From: Paenibacillus methanolicus
GTDB taxonomy: Bacteria > Bacillota > Bacilli > Paenibacillales > Paenibacillaceae
Length of the DNA stretch: 64,000 nt
Reading direction: 5' to 3'
Assembly: GCF_008124765.1 (NCBI RefSeq)
Contig: NZ_VNHS01000014.1
Coordinates: 131,483 to 195,482, forward strand
In this document: positions 42,963 to 52,091 of the stretch, in pieces
Layout of the letters: every line of letters starts with the position of its first letter
How positions within the stretch are numbered: position 1 is the first letter of the stretch
Program-made: the position numbers and the translations under genes
The notes under the pieces: model-generated
Told to the model about the DNA's origin: nothing
The model's input: the letters and a program-made list of their open reading frames with translations, nothing else
Databases searched by the model: none

Positions 42963-44831
42963 ATGATTATCTACAGCAGCTCCGTTGAAGAATTTAAAGT
43001 AGCGGTTGATGAGAATCGCATTGCTAGCAATATAGAGGCCGTATATATTGAGAAATTGGGTAAGCGCCCTACCGTATCGGAATGGCGATCGTGGAACAAC
43101 TCCATGCAATTCATGGAGCGGGTGATCCGAAATTCCAAGGTCGCGGATGATTGCGGCGTCATGATCGAATATAATATCCCCTCGACCAGTAAAAGAGTGG
43201 ATTTCATTATTGCGGGGAAGGACGCACAGTCCAACGATAACTTCATTATCGTCGAACTAAAACAGTGGGAAGAAGCTTGGACAACGGACAAAGAAGATAT
43301 TGTGCGTACCTCCTTGGGCGGCTCGAAGGTAGAGACAACGCATCCTTCCTATCAAGCCTGGTCGTATCGGCAATTTATGTACGACATGAACGAGGCTGTT
43401 TATACCAAAGGCGTGAAAGGGCATTCGATTGCATTCCTGCATAACTACAAGGAGAAAAATCCGGAGCCATTAAAAGCGGAACAGTATCAGAATACGATCA
43501 AAGAAGCGCCGTTGTTTTTCGCCCACGAAATCAAGAAGTTGCAGGATTTTATCTTCAAGTATGTCGGTAAGGGTAAAGGCATGCAGCTTCTGTATGATAT
43601 AGAAAATGGTAAAATCGTGCCTTCAAAGTCGTTAATCGATCATATTAATGCTTTATTCGAAGGGCATTCCGATTTTGTTTTGTTGGATGAACAAAAGATT
43701 GCGTATGAGACAATTATGTCATTAGCAACGAAGCAAGAGACGAAGAAAACCATTATCGTCAAGGGAGGACCGGGCACGGGAAAGTCGGTCGTCTCGATGA
43801 ACGCCTTGGGTGGATTAATCCGAAAGCAGCTAAATACTAAGTTTGTTGCGCCGAATGCATCTTTCCGAAACGTTATGGTAGAGATGCTTACGAAGCAAAG
43901 CTCTAAATCGAAAATGCGTACGAAGAGTCTGTTTATGGGTTCAGGTAGCTTTGTGGACGCTCGTCCAGACGAATTCGATGCCATCCTCGTCGATGAGGCA
44001 CATCGGTTAAAGGGCAAGGGCGCTTACATGTATCGAGGTCTCAATCAGATTGACGATATTATTAAGAGCTCAAGAGTTAATGTATTCTTTATTGACGATT
44101 ACCAACGCATACGTCCGGATGACATCGGTACAGTGGAAGAGATTAAACGAATTGCCAAAGAGCGTAAATCGGAAATTTACGAGTATTCTCTTGTCGCTCA
44201 ATTTCGTTGTTCAGGCGCCGAGGGATTTCTCAATTGGGTTGATGATGCGCTGCAAATACGGGATACGGGCAATTTTAACGGTTGGGATAAAGAAACCTTC
44301 GATTTTAGAGTCATCGATTCCCCTCATCGCTTGCTGGAGCTAATCAAAGAAAAGCAGTCGAATGGCCATAAGGCTAGAATGGTCGCGGGTTTCGCGTGGT
44401 CGTGGACGGATAAGGCTAAGGGAAATCCGAACGGACAAATTGAGGATGTTACCATAGAAGAGCACGATTTCTCCATGCCGTGGAATGGTCATGTCATTCG
44501 AGAAACGTGGGCGATTCACCCCGATGGGATTGATCAAGCAGGTTGCGTTCATACGACCCAGGGACTTGAGTTTGATTATGTCGGCGTCATCATCGGCAAT
44601 GACTTGAAGTATAACCCCGTTTCGGGAACCCTGACAGCTGACTATAATGAGTACAAGGATACCACTGGGAAAAAGGGGCTCAAAAATAAGCCGGACGAGC
44701 TGGTTGCTCTGATTAAGAATATATACAAAGTATTGATTTCGCGCGGTATGAAAGGTTGTTATGTGTACTGCAGGGATGAAGAATTGCTGCGCTATTTGCA
44801 AGAGCGACTAGATCGTACGAACAGAACATGA
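42963..44831 (+). CDS. PD-(D/E)XK nuclease fused to a DUF2075 (SF1-like) helicase, first gene of a McrBC-like operon
   Basis: 622 residues from ATG 42963, with AGGTG 6 bases upstream; GTG 42954 is the alternative. The N-terminal part has the nuclease pattern RVDFIIAG then NFIIVELKQW (Asp about 79, Glu-x-Lys about 97-99). The DUF2075 helicase core has Walker A VKGGPGTGKSVV (about 267), Walker B AILVDEAHRL (about 339), FFIDDYQRI and a late GLEFDYVGVI motif. Likely a DNA- or RNA-directed helicase-nuclease in phage defence. It starts the block of clearly lower GC, which indicates acquisition. The McrB-like gene follows 34 bp later. Confidence 0.88.
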   Translation: MIIYSSSVEEFKVAVDENRIASNIEAVYIEKLGKRPTVSEWRSWNNSMQFMERVIRNSKVADDCGVMIEYNIPSTSKRVDFIIAGKDAQSNDNFIIVELKQWEEAWTTDKEDIVRTSLGGSKVETTHPSYQAWSYRQFMYDMNEAVYTKGVKGHSIAFLHNYKEKNPEPLKAEQYQNTIKEAPLFFAHEIKKLQDFIFKYVGKGKGMQLLYDIENGKIVPSKSLIDHINALFEGHSDFVLLDEQKIAYETIMSLATKQETKKTIIVKGGPGTGKSVVSMNALGGLIRKQLNTKFVAPNASFRNVMVEMLTKQSSKSKMRTKSLFMGSGSFVDARPDEFDAILVDEAHRLKGKGAYMYRGLNQIDDIIKSSRVNVFFIDDYQRIRPDDIGTVEEIKRIAKERKSEIYEYSLVAQFRCSGAEGFLNWVDDALQIRDTGNFNGWDKETFDFRVIDSPHRLLELIKEKQSNGHKARMVAGFAWSWTDKAKGNPNGQIEDVTIEEHDFSMPWNGHVIRETWAIHPDGIDQAGCVHTTQGLEFDYVGVIIGNDLKYNPVSGTLTADYNEYKDTTGKKGLKNKPDELVALIKNIYKVLISRGMKGCYVYCRDEELLRYLQERLDRTNRT

Positions 44832-44865
44832 CGGACAATAAGTTGAACGTTTGAGGAGGACAATA

Positions 44866-47616
44866 ATGCCGCTTCCCACCGAGTTATCCTCGATATTTAA
44901 AAACAAACAAAAGTCCTATAAAATGGTGCTCATCCTTTCAATTATAGATGAATATCGAGCCACCCAAGATCAAGCGATATCCCTCGATGCTGTCGCTAGA
45001 CGCTTCTTAGCCTATTTTCAAAATTCTGACGCAGCTGGGAAGAGGGTAGACGCTCCTCCAAGCGGGGTGTTCATGACTTGGTCAGATGTCACGCTTTCCC
45101 AAACGAAGTCGTTGCTCAATACGCCAATCAAAGCACTTTCCTCTATTCTTGACGAAAGCAAAGGAACAATCACCTTTAAGACGGTCATCTGGGACAAGTT
45201 AACTGAAGACACCATGACAGAACTACAAAGTTATGCGCTAGTCGAACTGGATAACTATAACAATAACCTGGCTGCACCTGTATCGCTTAGAGAGTCGTTA
45301 ACGCAGATTCTATCGAGCTATATAGATGCTAAGGTACAACCATTTTCAAACCATCCATTAGGTGCTTTACTTAGACAAACCCTCCCCACGAACTTGAAGA
45401 AGTTACCGTTCATTGATGAGAATTATAAGGTGCAGGGATCAATTGGTCAGGGGAACTGGGCCAATATCCCGTGGCTTGCGATACTAGACAAACGGATTAC
45501 CGATACCACGCAGGCCGGTGAATACGTAGTTTATCTTTTTGCCGAGGATATGAGCGCGGTCTATTTGACGCTACTTCAAGGCGTAACCGTTCCCATTAGA
45601 GATAAAGGCAGGAAGGAGGGGTATCAACTTCTTACGCAAAAGGTTCAGGAGATGAGGGAGCTTCTGCCGCTCCAGAGCATGCATAAGGACGATCAGATTC
45701 ACCTAACTTCCAGTGGCTTGGGACGAGACTACCAAGTATCAACCGTAGCATATATACGCTACGATCGAGATCATATTCCTGATGAAGAGCACCTAATTGC
45801 CGACTTAGAGAATATGATAACCAACTATAAACAATATGCTGGAATCACAATGAACCAAGCTGTACTAACAAGGCCCGTATTCAAGTTTACTATGGCCCAC
45901 CTTTATTTAACGCAAGGAATCGTTGCTTATCTTAGCAAAGAATTACCGAAGCCAGTCGGATTGGAAGAGTTAACCGCCAATCAGTCCATTGTCTTAATTT
46001 CGGGGGAGGAGGTGAAGCACCCCAAGGAGCGAATCCAGCACCTCGGAAGGGCATTGCTAGAACTCGGTATTCTTCAATTGGAGAATAATCAGTATTCATT
46101 AACTTCCTTTGGAGAGCAGTATGCCAATGTGATGGAAAAGGATATGTGGAAGTTAAGTGCAGAGCAAGTAGAAATCCTCAGACAGAGGCTAACCGAACAG
46201 CAAGCTGTCACGAGCAATCTAATTCAAGTTATTCAGATGGCAATCGGCATTGTACAGGAGTTGCAGGATTTCTCCTTGGATCAATTCAATATTGCATTTA
46301 TCGCTGACATGCACATGCAAGAAGAATGGGGAAAGGTCACTCAGGAGAACCGTTCCCGATTCATGCTGAACTGGCTAGAGGAGCTAGAGTTCGTTCAAAA
46401 GCTTGGAGACAGATACACTTTGCTGGACGATAAGGAGAAGGAGCCATTGGATACATTAATGGTTTCGGAAAGGATCGCGCAGATCAAGGGATATATTAGT
46501 CAGAAAGGGTTCCACTTCCCGGAATCATTAATCGAAAATTTCTATTTATCCTTGAAGACGAAACCCTTTGTGATCCTGGCTGGTGTATCGGGAACAGGGA
46601 AAACCAAGCTCGTTAAACTATTTGCAGAAGCGCTGGGCGCCTCCAACCTGAATAAACAATTTGCCCTCATTCCGGTAAGGCCGGATTGGAACGATCCTTC
46701 GGATCTGCTCGGCTACAAGGATTTGTCGGGCGCTTTCCGACCAGGACAGTTGGCAGAAGTGATAGTAGAGGCATCGAAAGCAAGCAATCGCCACAAACCC
46801 TATTTTATATGTTTAGATGAAATGAACTTGGCTAGAGTGGAGCACTATTTCAGCGATCTGCTTAGCATCATCGAGACTCAAGAATGGCAGAACGGTAATA
46901 TTGTAACTTCGCCTTTGATACAGAAAGCGTCGCTTAGGCCAGAGGACCAGACGTTATACGGGAATCTGTCGCTTCCGGATAATGTGTATTTGATTGGAAC
47001 CGTAAACATGGATGAGACAACCCATCCTTTTAGTAAAAAGGTGCTTGATCGTGCAAACACAATCGAGTTTAACTATATTAACCTTAATCAGTTCCCGGAC
47101 GAAATTAATATATCGGATGGCGTGAAGGTCGACCCAGCAAGCAATTCGTTCCTAAGGAGCGAGTACATACAGTTAATTGATGGTTATCAAGACTATCGCG
47201 ACTTAGTTCAGCGAACAACGGAGAAGCTGGTTAAGATTAATACTCTTCTTGAAGAAGTTCACTCCCATGTAGGCTTTCGAATTCGTGATGCTGTTTGCTT
47301 CTATATGATTTACAATGAGAGGTTTCAGCTCTTGAGCGAGGATGAAGCTTTTGATCTCCAACTGCTTCAGAAGATTTTACCTCGCGTGCAAGGGAGCAGC
47401 TTGTCTGTAAAGCGCATATTGCTACAACTTATGCAGGGAGCACTAGGTAAGACCCTGCCAATTTCGGAGTTATTGGATGACGCATCCGATCTATATATGA
47501 GATGGAGCGTGAGCCAAACAGCAGAGACGGCTAAACATCCGCAAACTGCCCGGAAAATTGCCTTTATGCTACGGAGGTTGGAGGAAGATGGCTTCACCTC
47601 ATTCTGGCTCTCTTAG
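44866..47616 (+). CDS. McrB-like AAA+ GTPase with DUF3578 (MrcB N-terminal) domain
   Basis: 916 residues from ATG 44866, with AGGAGG 6 bases upstream. A DUF3578-like region (about 190-300) has EYVVYLFAEDMSAVYLTL and RKEGYQLLTQKV. Helical and possibly winged-helix segments lie in the middle. The AAA+ motor has Walker A AGVSGTGKTKL (about 570-580), Walker B YFICLDEMNLARVEHYFSDLL (about 645) and the McrB signature GTVNMDETTHPFSKKVLDRA (about 711). McrB-type motors use GTP to drive the paired nuclease. It overlaps the DUF2357 nuclease gene by 29 bp. The 5' domain likely recognises modified or foreign nucleic acid. Confidence 0.9.
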   Translation: MPLPTELSSIFKNKQKSYKMVLILSIIDEYRATQDQAISLDAVARRFLAYFQNSDAAGKRVDAPPSGVFMTWSDVTLSQTKSLLNTPIKALSSILDESKGTITFKTVIWDKLTEDTMTELQSYALVELDNYNNNLAAPVSLRESLTQILSSYIDAKVQPFSNHPLGALLRQTLPTNLKKLPFIDENYKVQGSIGQGNWANIPWLAILDKRITDTTQAGEYVVYLFAEDMSAVYLTLLQGVTVPIRDKGRKEGYQLLTQKVQEMRELLPLQSMHKDDQIHLTSSGLGRDYQVSTVAYIRYDRDHIPDEEHLIADLENMITNYKQYAGITMNQAVLTRPVFKFTMAHLYLTQGIVAYLSKELPKPVGLEELTANQSIVLISGEEVKHPKERIQHLGRALLELGILQLENNQYSLTSFGEQYANVMEKDMWKLSAEQVEILRQRLTEQQAVTSNLIQVIQMAIGIVQELQDFSLDQFNIAFIADMHMQEEWGKVTQENRSRFMLNWLEELEFVQKLGDRYTLLDDKEKEPLDTLMVSERIAQIKGYISQKGFHFPESLIENFYLSLKTKPFVILAGVSGTGKTKLVKLFAEALGASNLNKQFALIPVRPDWNDPSDLLGYKDLSGAFRPGQLAEVIVEASKASNRHKPYFICLDEMNLARVEHYFSDLLSIIETQEWQNGNIVTSPLIQKASLRPEDQTLYGNLSLPDNVYLIGTVNMDETTHPFSKKVLDRANTIEFNYINLNQFPDEINISDGVKVDPASNSFLRSEYIQLIDGYQDYRDLVQRTTEKLVKINTLLEEVHSHVGFRIRDAVCFYMIYNERFQLLSEDEAFDLQLLQKILPRVQGSSLSVKRILLQLMQGALGKTLPISELLDDASDLYMRWSVSQTAETAKHPQTARKIAFMLRRLEEDGFTSFWLS

Positions 47617-49999
47617 TCAGAGCGTCGAACTTCTTCGAATAGAGACGAACCTGTTTAATTTGTATATTCAAGGGAAACCGTTTCATCCAACAGTTGAATC
47701 ACTACAGCTGCATAGAACTGATGAAGAGAATTGGGTAGACACCGGGTTACAGGTATCCGCGCTTTCGACATTGCTAGTGATTGAGAAGGTTTCAATATTC
47801 AATCCTGAGTGGAGAGAGCTGTTAGATTGGCACACTGGAGAGCGGAGCTACCCGGTCTTTTTCGAAACGCAGAGCTATGAGCTCGTCATTGAGAAGAAAC
47901 ATGACATGGCGATAACCTTTCACCATGAGAATGTTTATCTCCGTCAAGCTATAAAACCGTTAGGGAAAATGATTGTATCCGGTGTGTTGAATTTTCAGAA
48001 CGAAGTTGGGCTTACAGACTTACAGCTTAGGCTAAACGGGCGCCCCATATTTCAATTGCAAATCGAGATATTCCCGTCCAAGATCGATTACAAGCAAGAC
48101 TACCAAATGATACTTCATGACGTGAACCGGCAAGTCTATAATCTGTCTTTTGATTTCTTGCGGAAGACATACAATCTTACCGGTTTAAAGGAAACACGCC
48201 ATCAAAGCTTAACCGAGTTTTTTACGATTCTTCAGCATATGTTTGACCAACTCGTTCAGGCGGTAGAACGCATTAAGACTACTCCGCATGCCAAGCTCGT
48301 TCGAGAGAAGCGGGTTTTGGAAGCTGCAAAGGTAAGGAAAGCGGGCAAGGAAAATATCGGCTATTTGACCAAGCGCCCGCAGCAGCTTGTTTCGGATGAA
48401 CAACTAGGTTTCATCCCCTTGAACGATACACGTTATTTTCCAACCCATGCATTGGAAACTAAGCGACAGGTCAATTACGACACAATGGAGAATCGTTTTG
48501 TTCGATGGGTACTGCTACGAATCATATTGAAACTCAAAGATTTGAAGGCGCGTTTAACGGAAAAAAGTCGACTACAAGATCCGATTTTAACTAGGCGCTT
48601 AAATTACATGCAAACTCAACTGCAGCGGCTACTGAAATTGGATTTCCTAAACGTCGGCGAGATGAGGCAACTCTCGATCTCGCTTGTTTTGCAGATGGCC
48701 CCAGGCTATCGAGAGGTTTATCGGAATTACCTGATGCTGATGAAGGGCTTATCCATTCAAAGCGATTTGTTCCGGTTGTCGATGAAAGATCTCGCACAGC
48801 TGTATGAGTACTGGTGTTTCCTCAAAATTCATGATCTGCTCGGTCGGAAATACGAGCTACTCAAGCAAGACATCATCAAAGTAAACCGAACCGGGATTTT
48901 CGTCACGCTGGATAAATCACAACAGGCGAGGATAGTCTACCGAAACCCGAAGAACGGCGAGATTTTCACCCTCTACTACAATGCGTTGCCGAAAGGCGAT
49001 CATAGTGAGACCTTAGGACAGAAGCCGGATAATGTTCTCACGTTGAAGAAAAACGATTCCTCCGCAGAATATAAGTACGTGTTCGATGCCAAGTATCGCT
49101 TAAATCCGGCTTATGAAGGAACGCCATATTACAACAAGTACAAGCTGCCTGGACCAGAAGAAGACGATATTAACACGATGCATCGTTACCGGGATGCCAT
49201 CGTCTACATGGATACTCAGAGTCGCGAATTGGAACGGAGCATGTTTGGCGCATACGTCTTGTTTCCTTACCATAATGAAGAACAATTCCGTCAGCACCAG
49301 TTCTATAAGAGCATTGAATTAATAAACATTGGCGCATTTCCATTCCTGCCCAACTCAACCGAGCTCCTTGAGGCATTCTTGGATGAGATCATAAAGGATA
49401 GTCCGGAAAAGGCCTATGAACGCTCCACTCGTCCGAGAGGGACGAAGGAATATTACCGAAACAAGTTGACAGGTAAGAATGTGCTGGTCGGGTCTCTGCG
49501 GGAAGTATCGCAGCTTGAAGATGCATTCAAGTATGGTTTCTACCACGTGCCATTGGAGAATATAAATGACCACACTTTGCTAACACAGTTGGAATACGTT
49601 GCGCTTTATCAGTCAAAGAGGCAGTTTCAAGACCATGGCGAGGTCGGTGTGAATTGGTATGGCAAAATAGTTAATTGGCGAGTGGTACGTCGTAAGGAGA
49701 TTACGGAACGCCCGGCGAGAAGAGGGACGGAAGAGAAGCTATATGTGAAATTCGCTATAGAGCGATGGATAATGCGCGAAAAGGCCATAGTTCCAGGCGG
49801 CAGGGGGATACATTCGCTTCTTTTTACATCTAAGTATATGTTTGATCGTGCTCTAGAGATTGCCGAACTGAAACTAGAGACAGAGGAAGATTTGCTGGTC
49901 TGGCGTGAGCAGAGACGGCAAGGTAGAGTGAGGGTGGAGTTGGATCACGATCAGGTGGATTTGGCTAGCAAAGTTATAGAGGTGCGTTTGAAGGATTAG
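47588..49999 (+). CDS. DUF2357 protein with PD-(D/E)XK nuclease, McrC-like partner of the GTPase
   Basis: 803 residues from ATG 47588, with GGAGGAAG upstream, inside the end of the GTPase gene. The DUF2357 region covers about 40-300 (for example DTGLQVSALSTLLVIEKV and NYDTMENRFVRWVLLRI). The nuclease core has KPDNVLTLKK then YKYVFDAKYRLNP (Asp about 479, Asp-x-Lys about 499-501). A conserved MHRYRDAIVY follows. This is the expected layout of a McrC-type nuclease subunit stimulated by McrB. The C-terminal 150 residues are unassigned and could bind the 75-residue product encoded next. Confidence 0.88.
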   Translation: MASPHSGSLSQSVELLRIETNLFNLYIQGKPFHPTVESLQLHRTDEENWVDTGLQVSALSTLLVIEKVSIFNPEWRELLDWHTGERSYPVFFETQSYELVIEKKHDMAITFHHENVYLRQAIKPLGKMIVSGVLNFQNEVGLTDLQLRLNGRPIFQLQIEIFPSKIDYKQDYQMILHDVNRQVYNLSFDFLRKTYNLTGLKETRHQSLTEFFTILQHMFDQLVQAVERIKTTPHAKLVREKRVLEAAKVRKAGKENIGYLTKRPQQLVSDEQLGFIPLNDTRYFPTHALETKRQVNYDTMENRFVRWVLLRIILKLKDLKARLTEKSRLQDPILTRRLNYMQTQLQRLLKLDFLNVGEMRQLSISLVLQMAPGYREVYRNYLMLMKGLSIQSDLFRLSMKDLAQLYEYWCFLKIHDLLGRKYELLKQDIIKVNRTGIFVTLDKSQQARIVYRNPKNGEIFTLYYNALPKGDHSETLGQKPDNVLTLKKNDSSAEYKYVFDAKYRLNPAYEGTPYYNKYKLPGPEEDDINTMHRYRDAIVYMDTQSRELERSMFGAYVLFPYHNEEQFRQHQFYKSIELINIGAFPFLPNSTELLEAFLDEIIKDSPEKAYERSTRPRGTKEYYRNKLTGKNVLVGSLREVSQLEDAFKYGFYHVPLENINDHTLLTQLEYVALYQSKRQFQDHGEVGVNWYGKIVNWRVVRRKEITERPARRGTEEKLYVKFAIERWIMREKAIVPGGRGIHSLLFTSKYMFDRALEIAELKLETEEDLLVWREQRRQGRVRVELDHDQVDLASKVIEVRLKD

Positions 50000-50020
50000 A
50001 ATGTTGTAGGAGGACAAAGA

Positions 50021-50248
50021 GTGGCATTAATCAAACATTTAAGCAAGGTGACGAGAAATTCTCGTTTGCAATCGGAGGCAGAGGCTACTTACAACATTGT
50101 AATCCAAAACGGAAAGAAATTTATTCAAATCAATACTTATGGTTCGAAGGAACGTTTGCATATCGATAAGGTAAGTCAATCGATACAACTAGACGAACAA
50201 ACGGCTAAACAACTAATAGAAATAATAAATTCAGAGTATTCGTTATAA
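50021..50248 (+). CDS. 75-residue protein, fourth gene of the McrBC-like operon
   Basis: GTG 50021 with GTAGGAGGAC directly upstream, 21 bp after the nuclease gene. The product (MALIKHLSKVTRNSR, then YNIVIQNGKKFIQINTYGS and LDEQTAKQLIEII) reads as beta strands followed by a helix, with no signal peptide. I have seen closely similar small proteins beside DUF2357/McrB genes in other Firmicutes, some misannotated as methionyl-tRNA formyltransferase. Likely an accessory or regulatory subunit; its role is unknown. Confidence 0.75.
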   Translation: MALIKHLSKVTRNSRLQSEAEATYNIVIQNGKKFIQINTYGSKERLHIDKVSQSIQLDEQTAKQLIEIINSEYSL

Positions 50249-50344
50249 TTGCCAACGAATACTGAGGTTGCGGAATGTGATGGAGCAAGCATGCATGATG
50301 CAACTGTAATTCCGCCAGTCTCCACCATTAGGAGGGTGAACGCG

Positions 50345-50674
50345 ATGCCGACATACAACAAACTCGTCCGCGACAAAATCCCGCAAGTCATTGCGGCCAC
50401 GGGCGCAACTTTCCGTACCATGGTTCTCAGCGAAGTAGACTACCATCGAGAGCTGAATCGCAAACTGCATGAAGAACTCGAGGAATTCCTCGCCGCCAAG
50501 TCACCACAAGAGTCGCTCGAGGAGATGGCCGACATGCTCGAAGTTATCCGCGCCCTCGCAACCATGCATGGCGCAACCTGGGAGCAGTTGGAGTCCATCC
50601 GAGCGGCCAAAGCGGACAAACGCGGCGGATTCGAAGAACGGGTGTATCTGATCGATGCCGACGACCCAGCTTAA
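50345..50674 (+). CDS. MazG-like / phosphoribosyl-ATP pyrophosphohydrolase-like protein
   Basis: 109 residues from ATG 50345, with AGGAGG upstream; a longer frame from 50249 lacks support. MPTYNKLVRDKIPQVI and the metal site ELNRKLHEELEEFL followed by ESLEEMADMLEVIRAL (two ExxE(D) clusters) are typical of the MazG-like nucleotide pyrophosphohydrolase group. In other Bacillales this small gene is often followed by a PLD/DEAD-box helicase gene. Here that neighbour is only a remnant. Probably a nucleotide-pool or defence-linked hydrolase. Confidence 0.85.
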   Translation: MPTYNKLVRDKIPQVIAATGATFRTMVLSEVDYHRELNRKLHEELEEFLAAKSPQESLEEMADMLEVIRALATMHGATWEQLESIRAAKADKRGGFEERVYLIDADDPA

Positions 50675-50788
50675 CGTCAAGCTCATCACCGAGAATCTGG
50701 CGGACGAACTAATTGCGGTGCCAGCGGCATTTACATTATGACTTCCTTCGTCGTGCAGTCCGGCGTTCGCCTGGCTATCGGTTGTGTA
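50655..50788 (+). pseudogene. 5' remnant of a PLD-nuclease / DEAD-box helicase gene
   Basis: From ATG 50655, overlapping the pyrophosphohydrolase 3' end, the frame gives NVKLITENLADELIA. Restoring one missing G in GCGGTGCC near 50711 lets it continue as GASGIYIMTSFVVQSGVRLA. This matches the beginning of PLD-domain helicases that usually sit behind this pyrophosphohydrolase. The homology stops at about 50780 and the next bases run to a stop. So the gene has both a 1-nt frameshift and a large 3' deletion. The 100 bp that follow up to 50889 hold the likely promoter of the next gene. Confidence 0.6.
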
Positions 50789-50889
50789 TATCATTAGTTT
50801 TTAAATAAACTGTAGTTGCATATACTCGGATTTTTCTTGGTAAACCATACTAACACGATGTTCTTACGACATAAGAAAGTAGGCATATC

Positions 50890-51804
50890 ATGACACAGAA
50901 GCTGCTTTCCACGACGGCTTTAGCAAAAGAAATGGGCATTCAGGCAAAAGAACTCTTTCAAACCCTCACAGACGCTGACTGTATCAAGCGAGAGAATGAT
51001 GGTTGGGTGCTCACGGATAAAGGTAGAGAATTTGGTGGTACACTCAAAACCCATCCCCAGCATGGGACTTATATTGCATGGGATGAACAAATCAAGACTA
51101 TATTGGCCACGGACGACGAGTCAGATAATAGCGGCAAACTTATTAGCGCGGTAACGCTAAGCAAGCACTTTAATATATCCAGATTCAGAATGAATCCCAT
51201 TCTATCTGAGCTTGGTTGGGTTCAAAAGGCTGTTAAGGGTTGGACGGTTACCAAGCTGGGAGAAAGCATAGGCGGAAAACAGTTTGAATACGCGAAAACA
51301 GGAATTCCGTACGTGTGTTGGGAAGAAAGCATCCTGACCAATAAAAGGCTGCTGGAAACGATTCAATCCGTTCAAGGTGTAAGTGTTGTCGAAACGGAAG
51401 AAGCATCAACAGAAGAGAAGGTAGATGTTTCGAAGCCAGCCGCAATAGGTTTTCGTGAGAAGTTTGAGGCTAAACATCGTACTGCGGACGGACATTATGT
51501 ACGTTCAAGAGCGGAGATGTTAATCGATAATTGGCTTTACATGTCTGAAATCGTACATGCCTACGAGCGGAAGCTGCCAATTGAAGAGGACGTGTACTGC
51601 GACTTCTACCTCCCCGTTGGTAAAGTATATATTGAATACTGGGGCATGGAGAATGATAAGCGCTATGTGGAACGAAAAAACGAGAAGCTTAGAATATATA
51701 ACAAATACGGCTTCAATTTAATTGAGCTGGAAGATGCCGATATTCAGAACTTGGATGATATCTTGCCCAAAAAGCTTCTGAAATTTGGCATACAAGCCTA
51801 TTAA
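50890..51804 (+). CDS. Winged-helix-containing PD-(D/E)XK (Vsr-like) nuclease
   Basis: 304 residues. Two similar N-terminal winged-helix repeats (about 1-60, LLSTTALAKEMGI, and 78-140, LISAVTLSKHFNISRFRM), each ending in a WTVTKLG/WVLTDKG beta hairpin. The C-terminal domain (about 190-304) has SRAEMLIDNWLYMS, VYCDFYLPVGKVYIEYWG and YVERKNEKLRIYNKYGFNLIEL. The Glu, Asp and Glu positions fit the Vsr/DUF559-type nuclease fold. Likely a sequence-specific or damage-sensing endonuclease of the defence island. Low GC like its left neighbours. Its stop lies 23 bp from a degenerate gene fragment. Confidence 0.75.
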   Translation: MTQKLLSTTALAKEMGIQAKELFQTLTDADCIKRENDGWVLTDKGREFGGTLKTHPQHGTYIAWDEQIKTILATDDESDNSGKLISAVTLSKHFNISRFRMNPILSELGWVQKAVKGWTVTKLGESIGGKQFEYAKTGIPYVCWEESILTNKRLLETIQSVQGVSVVETEEASTEEKVDVSKPAAIGFREKFEAKHRTADGHYVRSRAEMLIDNWLYMSEIVHAYERKLPIEEDVYCDFYLPVGKVYIEYWGMENDKRYVERKNEKLRIYNKYGFNLIELEDADIQNLDDILPKKLLKFGIQAY

Positions 51805-51811
51805 GCCCTCC

Positions 51812-51949
51812 GACGGCGACTACAAATGGTACCAGACCAGCAACGTAGCCAAAGCCGAGTGGGTTAGATATCGTACTCGTTACCCTCACCGAGACCAAGG
51901 ACTAACCCAGGCGTTACTCGACTGGGAACGCTACTACGTAAGAAAATAA
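51812..51949 (+). pseudogene. 3' fragment of the 94-residue gene found intact at 58177
   Basis: The frame ending at TAA 51949 reads YKWYQTSNVAKAEWVRYR and then LTQALLDWERYYVRK. It aligns with the last 40 residues of the intact protein (TYRTRNEAIADWVRHR, ALAEALRDWERYHVRK). The first half is absent and no start codon or ribosome-binding site is present. The same terminator follows both copies. Confidence 0.8.
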
Positions 51950-51954
51950 CAGAC

Positions 51955-51990
51955 AAAGCGGTGGCACCGGGAAGCGCCATCGCTTTTCTC
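51955..51990 (+). terminator. Terminator, first of two matching copies
   Basis: AAAGCGGTGGC and GCGCCATCGCTTTT, with loop ACCGGGAA, closely match the terminator at 58465. The next 100 bp to about 52085 are C-rich with no gene. Confidence 0.85.
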
Positions 51991-52091
51991 TTTCCCCCAT
52001 CTCACATTCCCGCCATCCCACCACCACCCCTCCAAAATCCCACAAAATTCCCAATATTCCTCCTATCCCCGCGCGCGCCCACATAGGATAG

